A program made the translations under genes and the position numbers. From contig CALUTT010000019.1 of the NCBI GenBank assembly GCA_944323775.1, positions 1 to 59,709 on the forward strand: a stretch of 59,709 nucleotides of DNA, in the 5' to 3' direction. Of this stretch, positions 55,675 to 59,709 are shown in pieces. Position 1 is the stretch's first letter, and each line of letters begins with the position of its first letter. The stretch comes from an uncultured Bacteroidales bacterium (lineage in GTDB: Bacteria; Bacteroidota; Bacteroidia; Bacteroidales; UBA932). The notes below the pieces were generated by a model. It was given only the letters and a program-made list of their open reading frames with translations. It was not told the origin of the DNA and did not search any database.

Positions 55675-56354
55675 AATGCTGCGCCACCGGTGGGAAATGC
55701 TCCGGAAAGGGATGAGAGAATAGCACTGTAGCATGCCGAGTTGATGGCGAAATCATGGGCGGTTCCGCCCTTGGATTCCGTTATTCCTCCGCATATGTCG
55801 GCTCCGGCAAGCCTTCCCGTGGCGGCCGCCCTTCGGACGACAGAGCACAGCGAGGGGAGTGTCATGGAGCCCTGGTCCCAGTCGGTCGAGGCATATTCCC
55901 CGGACAGCACGTCAGTGTCGACAGACAGGTACAGGAGCTTGCCGCGGAGTTGCTCCAGCCCGCGGGCGTCATCCTCGCTTCGTATCCACAGCACGCTCTC
56001 GAGCAGGGGGAGCCTCCGCGCGTGACGGACCCAGTTCCCGCAGCTCAGAAGCTCCTCTCCGAAGGCATCCTCCTGGTCATCGGGGTGGTTGTCGACAAGA
56101 ACGAGCGAGAACGGCTCCCGCATCCTCTCCAGCCAGAAAAGGGTCTGGTAGTGGTAGTCCCCTGTGCCTGTCAGGTGAACTGCGCGAAGCTCCATTCCGG
56201 CTATGCGCTCCCTGATCGCTCCCGCACTTTCCGGCGAGCAGTAGCAGCTGGTCCCGGGGAGAGCGGAGAAGTCGCAGTCCAGGACATTCATGCCTTTTTG
56301 TTGAAAAACATCCATAAATCCGGTCTCAGGTTCGTAAAAATACGTTTTTTCCAT
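55671..56354 (-). CDS. Short arginase-fold (ureohydrolase-like) protein
   Basis: A 227-residue protein that keeps the ureohydrolase metal ligands in order: a His in LTGTGDYHYQT, D-x-H-x-D in LVDNHPDDQ, and D-x-D in LSVDTDVLS. The middle and C-terminal parts (ADICGGITESKGG) differ from arginase and agmatinase, and it is about 70-80 residues shorter than those enzymes. The substrate is unknown; formiminoglutamase-, arginase- or deacetylase-like chemistry is conceivable. It is monocistronic and divergent from the glycine-cleavage operon, 38 bases away. There is no signal peptide, so it is probably cytoplasmic. Confidence 0.72.
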   Translation of the reverse strand: MEKTYFYEPETGFMDVFQQKGMNVLDCDFSALPGTSCYCSPESAGAIRERIAGMELRAVHLTGTGDYHYQTLFWLERMREPFSLVLVDNHPDDQEDAFGEELLSCGNWVRHARRLPLLESVLWIRSEDDARGLEQLRGKLLYLSVDTDVLSGEYASTDWDQGSMTLPSLCSVVRRAAATGRLAGADICGGITESKGGTAHDFAINSACYSAILSSLSGAFPTGGAAF

Positions 56355-56364
56355 AAAAATTCCT

Positions 56365-56372
56365 TATATTTG
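56365..56372 (+). promoter_or_regulatory. -7 box TATATTTG for the glycine-cleavage operon
   Basis: A perfect TAnnTTTG, 20 bases before the ATG at 56393. No gcvT-type glycine riboswitch could fit in the short leader. Confidence 0.52.
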
Positions 56373-56392
56373 CTAGGAAATCTTAACAGTAA

Positions 56393-56860
56393 ATGCTTTC
56401 GGACGAGGAACAATTGAAGTTAGACCCGGAGAAAATCTATTTCTCTATGGATGAATTGACGCTGGATACGGAGGATGGTCCAAAGACGCTCAAGCTGGGC
56501 GCGTGGATCAACTTCGACCCTGTCCGCATCCACAAGATGATAGTACGTGAGAAGGTTCTGCACGTCGACGAGTTCGAAGTCCTCAATCCTCTGGTCAGCA
56601 AGCTGCGCCGCGCCGATCCGCAGTACTACAAGCGGTTCATGGGCCTGAAACTGGTCATCGACTATCCCGGTTATGGTACGGGAATTGTTGCCAAGATTCC
56701 CTTCGAGAATGATCCCGTAGGGTTCTATAAATGGTGGCGCAAGGGAAAGCATGAAGACAAGGTCTATCTTTCGCCGGCGAATCAGGTGAAGCTGTTCCAG
56801 AAGGTGTACATGATGGACCCGAAGATGATTCTCAAGAGAGACCTCGAAATAATCAAGTAA
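56393..56860 (+). CDS. Unknown 155-residue protein, first gene of the gcv operon
   Basis: I do not recognise a family. The protein is soluble-looking, with an acidic N-terminus (MLSDEEQLKLDPEKIYFSMD) and a central mixed region with aromatic clusters (DPQYYKRFMG, FYKWWRKGKHED). The C-terminus is basic and helical (FQKVYMMDPKMILKRDLEI). There are no cysteines, signal peptide or TM. A good promoter box precedes it, and gcvT follows after 18 bases. The position suggests an accessory or regulatory role for glycine cleavage, or simple co-transcription. Codon use looks like the neighbours, so it is a real gene. Confidence 0.8.
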   Translation: MLSDEEQLKLDPEKIYFSMDELTLDTEDGPKTLKLGAWINFDPVRIHKMIVREKVLHVDEFEVLNPLVSKLRRADPQYYKRFMGLKLVIDYPGYGTGIVAKIPFENDPVGFYKWWRKGKHEDKVYLSPANQVKLFQKVYMMDPKMILKRDLEIIK

Positions 56861-56878
56861 CAACTTTTTACAGCAACG

Positions 56879-57985
56879 ATGGAAGATCTGTTGAAAAAGA
56901 CTTGTCTGCACGGACGGCATCTGCTCCTTGGTGCCAAGATGAGTCCCTTTGCAGGTTATGACATGCCGATCCAGTACAGCGGCATAATTGACGAGCACAA
57001 TGCGGTCAGGCATGCGGCCGGTGTTTTTGACGTTTCCCACATGGGAGAGATATTCGTGTCCGGTCCGGATGCGGGCAGGTTCGTGAACCACGTGTTCACG
57101 GGTGATGCCGTGTCCGTGCCTGCCGGGAAGATTGTCTACGGGATGATGCTGTATCCCGACGGCGGTACGGTGGACGACCTGCTAGTATACAGGGAGTTCG
57201 AGCCTGACAGTTTCCTGCTGGTGGTCAATGCCGCCAACATAGAGAAGGACTACGAGTGGATGGTTGCCCAGTCGGCCGGATTCGATGTCAGGATCGACAA
57301 CCGTTCGGAGGAATGGGGCCAGATCGCAGTTCAGGGTCCGGAAGCCGAAAAGGCTGTTACCGGCATACTCGGGTTCAAGGATGCTGCGGGCCTGGGCTTC
57401 TATGAATTCATGAACGAGACCGTCGACGGGAAGAGAGTCATAGTCAGCCGCACCGGCTACACTGGAGAGGACGGATTCGAGATCTATGCCGATCCGGAGC
57501 TTACATGCAGGTTCTGGGACGCTCTGATCGCAGCCGGCGTCAAGCCCTGCGGCCTGGGATGCAGGGACACCCTGCGCTTCGAGGCGGGCCTGCCGCTCTA
57601 CGGTGACGAGCTGAGCGCCGAAATCAGCCCCGTGATGGCAGGACTGGGAATGTTCTGCAAGCTCGACAAGCCGGAGTTCATCGGCAAGGATGCGCTTGCA
57701 AGGCAGAAGGCCGAAGGTGTGGAGAAAAAGATCGTCGGGCTTGCCCTTGACGACAAGGCCGTCGCCCGTGCCGGATATCCCGTCGAACTCGAAGACGGGA
57801 CTCCTGTCGGGACCGTTACCACAGGTTACCATTCCATCAGCCTCGACAAGAGCCTTTGCTTCGCGCTCGTGGACAGTGCGCATGCCGCTCTCGGCACCCG
57901 CCTGATGGTCCACATCCGCAAGAAGGCCTTCCCCGCCACGGTGGTAAAGAAAAGATTCTATCAGACAAAATATAAAAAACAATAA
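56879..57985 (+). CDS. gcvT: Glycine cleavage system T protein (aminomethyltransferase)
   Basis: A 368-residue tetrahydrofolate-dependent enzyme that receives the aminomethyl group from lipoyl-GcvH, releasing ammonia and methylene-THF. It has MSPFAGYDMPIQYSGIIDEH, FDVSHMGEIFVSGPDA, SRTGYTGEDGFEIY and CRDTLRFEAGLPLYGDEL, all typical. The C-terminal barrel ends with AFPATVVKKRFY. It is the second gene of the operon; gcvH follows after 16 bases. Confidence 0.95.
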   Translation: MEDLLKKTCLHGRHLLLGAKMSPFAGYDMPIQYSGIIDEHNAVRHAAGVFDVSHMGEIFVSGPDAGRFVNHVFTGDAVSVPAGKIVYGMMLYPDGGTVDDLLVYREFEPDSFLLVVNAANIEKDYEWMVAQSAGFDVRIDNRSEEWGQIAVQGPEAEKAVTGILGFKDAAGLGFYEFMNETVDGKRVIVSRTGYTGEDGFEIYADPELTCRFWDALIAAGVKPCGLGCRDTLRFEAGLPLYGDELSAEISPVMAGLGMFCKLDKPEFIGKDALARQKAEGVEKKIVGLALDDKAVARAGYPVELEDGTPVGTVTTGYHSISLDKSLCFALVDSAHAALGTRLMVHIRKKAFPATVVKKRFYQTKYKKQ

Positions 57986-58001
57986 ATACCAAAAACAGAA
58001 A

Positions 58002-58379
58002 ATGAGTAAGATAGTTGAAGGACTCCTGTACAGCGAGTCACACGAATGGGTGAAAGTCGACGGCAACGTCGCAATAATCGGAGTGTCTGACTTTGCCCAG
58101 AGCGAGATGGGCGACATCACTTATGTGGACATGCCGGACATCGACGACGATTTCAAGGCAGGCGAGGATTTCGGAGCCCTTGAGAGCGTCAAGACGTCGA
58201 GCGAACTTATCACTCCCGTATCCGGAAAGGTGATCGCGCGCAACGACAGTCTCGAAGACAGTCCCGAGCTCATCAACGAGGACGCCTATGCTGCGTGGAT
58301 AGTCAAGATCGAGATGTCAGACTCTGCGGATCTCGACTCCCTGATGAACGCCAAGGCATACGAAGAGTTCCTGAAGTAA
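58002..58379 (+). CDS. gcvH: Glycine cleavage system H protein
   Basis: A 125-residue lipoyl carrier protein. It has [20 protein letters not shown] at the N-terminus and the lipoylation lysine in [14 protein letters not shown], followed by [10 protein letters not shown]. Length is standard. It shuttles the aminomethyl group between GcvP and GcvT. It lies 16 bases after gcvT and 14 before gcvPA. Confidence 0.96.
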   Translation: MSKIVEGLLYSESHEWVKVDGNVAIIGVSDFAQSEMGDITYVDMPDIDDDFKAGEDFGALESVKTSSELITPVSGKVIARNDSLEDSPELINEDAYAAWIVKIEMSDSADLDSLMNAKAYEEFLK

Positions 58380-58393
58380 GAAGCTCTGTCATC

Positions 58394-59709
58394 ATGGCAA
58401 CATTCAACTATTTCCCCCATACCCCGGAGGATATCAGCTCCATGCTCGAAAGTATAGGGGTGGGGTCGCTGGACGATCTGTATTCGGACGTCCCAAGGGC
58501 CTGCCTGCACGAGTCAGGCTTCGATCTCCCTTCCGCAATGAGCGAGCAGCAGGTGCGGGATTTCTTTTCAGACCTTGCGTCACGCAACACCTCTCTCAAG
58601 GTTTTCGTGGGACAGGGAGCGTATGACCACGTCACCCCGGCAGTGATACCTTATCTCGCCTCGCGCAGCGAGTTCCTGACCGCCTATACGCCGTATCAGT
58701 GCGAGATATCACAGGGAACGCTGAGGTACATCTTCGAGTGGCAGACAATGATCTGCAACCTTACCGGCCTTGACTGCGCCAACGCCTCCATGTACGACGG
58801 TCCTACTGCCGCCGCAGAGGCTGTGAGGATGTGCGTCGCCAGTACCAAGAAGCGCAAGTCAGTGATCGTCTCTTCCGGACTGCTCCCGCATGTGATTGAC
58901 GTCATCAGGACCTATGCCAGGTATGAAGGGCTGAACATAGTCGTGTCCGACAAGGTAATGGAGGACGTGTGCGAAGGCGTGCTCGACCTTGCCGGTGTGG
59001 TAGTGCCTTCCGTCAACCGCTACGGCATTGTCGAGGACCTCGAAGGGCTTGCCGACGCCGTGCATTCACAGGGCGCCCTGCTCGTCGAGTACTGCGACCC
59101 TTCAGTGCTTGCAGTTGTCAAGAGCCCCGCTGACTGGGGTGCCGACATCGCTGTCGGAGAAGGCCAGAGCCTTGGTATTCCTCTTAGTTACGGAGGCCCT
59201 TACGTCGGCTTCATGGCATGCCGCGAGGCATACATGCGCAAGATGCCCGGCCGCATCGTCGGCGAGACCTCTGACGCGCAGGGGCGAAGGTGCTACGTGC
59301 TCACCCTCCAGGCCAGGGAGCAGCACATACGCCGCGAGAAGGCGACGTCCAACATCTGCTCCAACCAGTCCCTTATGGCACTCTGGTGCACGATATATCT
59401 TTCCGTAATGGGCCCCGAAGGACTCAGGAAAGTCAACGAACTGTGCTACGGACTCTCTCACCGTCTGCGTGACGGCCTGCTTGCGAGCGGCAAGTTCGAG
59501 CCCGTACATGAGGGAGAGTTCATCAAGGAGTTCGTGCTGCGTCCGCTCTGCAAGGTCGACAGGCTGCAGCAGGCCCTGCTTGACGCCATCAAGTTCGGCG
59601 CCCTGGTCGAGAACGTTGTCCTCGATCCCGAGACCCGCGAGCCCGACTACACCGACGGCAGCCTGACCGAGAACACCCGCGTCGGCTATCCTGTCGACTA
59701 CATCCCCAA
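58394..59709 (+). CDS. gcvPA: Glycine dehydrogenase (decarboxylating) subunit 1, partial at the right end
   Basis: The frame is open from the ATG at 58394 to the window end, 438 codons. It starts [20 protein letters not shown], the beginning typical of the split-type subunit 1, rather than the longer start of full-length GcvP. Diagnostic stretches are [57 protein letters not shown] and [18 protein letters not shown]. The PLP lysine belongs to subunit 2, expected just beyond the window. Full subunit 1 is about 440-450 residues, so little is missing. It starts 14 bases after gcvH. Confidence 0.9.
   Translation, partial: MATFNYFPHTPEDISSMLESIGVGSLDDLYSDVPRACLHESGFDLPSAMSEQQVRDFFSDLASRNTSLKVFVGQGAYDHVTPAVIPYLASRSEFLTAYTPYQCEISQGTLRYIFEWQTMICNLTGLDCANASMYDGPTAAAEAVRMCVASTKKRKSVIVSSGLLPHVIDVIRTYARYEGLNIVVSDKVMEDVCEGVLDLAGVVVPSVNRYGIVEDLEGLADAVHSQGALLVEYCDPSVLAVVKSPADWGADIAVGEGQSLGIPLSYGGPYVGFMACREAYMRKMPGRIVGETSDAQGRRCYVLTLQAREQHIRREKATSNICSNQSLMALWCTIYLSVMGPEGLRKVNELCYGLSHRLRDGLLASGKFEPVHEGEFIKEFVLRPLCKVDRLQQALLDAIKFGALVENVVLDPETREPDYTDGSLTENTRVGYPVDYIP

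Noticed and set aside
56355-56392. Possible glycine riboswitch ahead of the gcv operon.
   Set aside because: The gap is only 38 bases and is taken up by a promoter box, far too short for the aptamer.

Overview
The window looks like chromosomal DNA from a member of the Bacteroidales (Bacteroidota). The evidence is the recurrent TAnnTTTG (-7 type) promoter boxes ahead of genes and weak Shine-Dalgarno signals. A serine palmitoyltransferase for sphingolipids, DUF1573 and THUMP-like methyltransferase families typical of the phylum, and a large set of exported, often lipoprotein-type, plant-polysaccharide enzymes point the same way. The genus cannot be settled from the sequence; base composition is clearly GC-rich (estimated by eye). 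Coding is dense: 43 protein genes, two cut by the window ends (the end of secA at the left, gcvPA at the right). No stretch without a gene exceeds about 145 bases. I see no tRNA, rRNA, CRISPR array, transposase or prophage gene.

Layout. Bases 1-16816 carry housekeeping genes: the secA tail, a bactofilin, yicC, a DUF1963 protein, glnS, an Uup-like ABC-F ATPase and a ROK regulator. They continue with a HAMP-like membrane protein coupled to trkH, a RecD-like helicase, a DPP-IV-type peptidase, a phosphohexomutase, a methyltransferase, nth and an ftsE-like ATPase. Bases 16897-21440 hold a 990-residue exported TPR protein translationally coupled to an outer-membrane barrel protein. Bases 21461-27805 look like one operon: gyrB, spt, a PgpH-type 7TM-HD phosphodiesterase, and a trigger factor that lacks its PPIase domain.

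Bases 27950-52905 are dominated by exported carbohydrate enzymes: GH3, CE15, GH9, GH127, a double GH43, two CE1-like esterases and GH31. An operon for nucleotide sugars (ugd-rmlA-rmlC-rmlB) sits inside this region, together with a secreted metallo-beta-lactamase-fold protein, ferritin, YccF, a ZIP transporter and a HAD phosphatase. Together the enzymes would suit decorated hemicelluloses (glucuronoarabinoxylan, xyloglucan), removing xylose, arabinose, glucuronoyl and acyl groups. There is no SusC/SusD pair and no hybrid two-component regulator in the window, so it is not a classical polysaccharide utilization locus.

Bases 52923-59709 carry rubrerythrin, two phospholipid enzymes (CDP-alcohol phosphatidyltransferase and cardiolipin synthase), a short arginase-fold protein, and a glycine-cleavage operon (an unknown 155-residue protein, gcvT, gcvH, gcvPA). 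The glycine dehydrogenase appears to be the split two-subunit type.

The most unusual items are the PPIase-less trigger factor, the HAMP-like partner of TrkH, the TPR/barrel pair, the GH43-CBM6-GH43-CBM6 enzyme, the unknown first gene of the gcv operon, and several promoter boxes only a few bases before the start codon.
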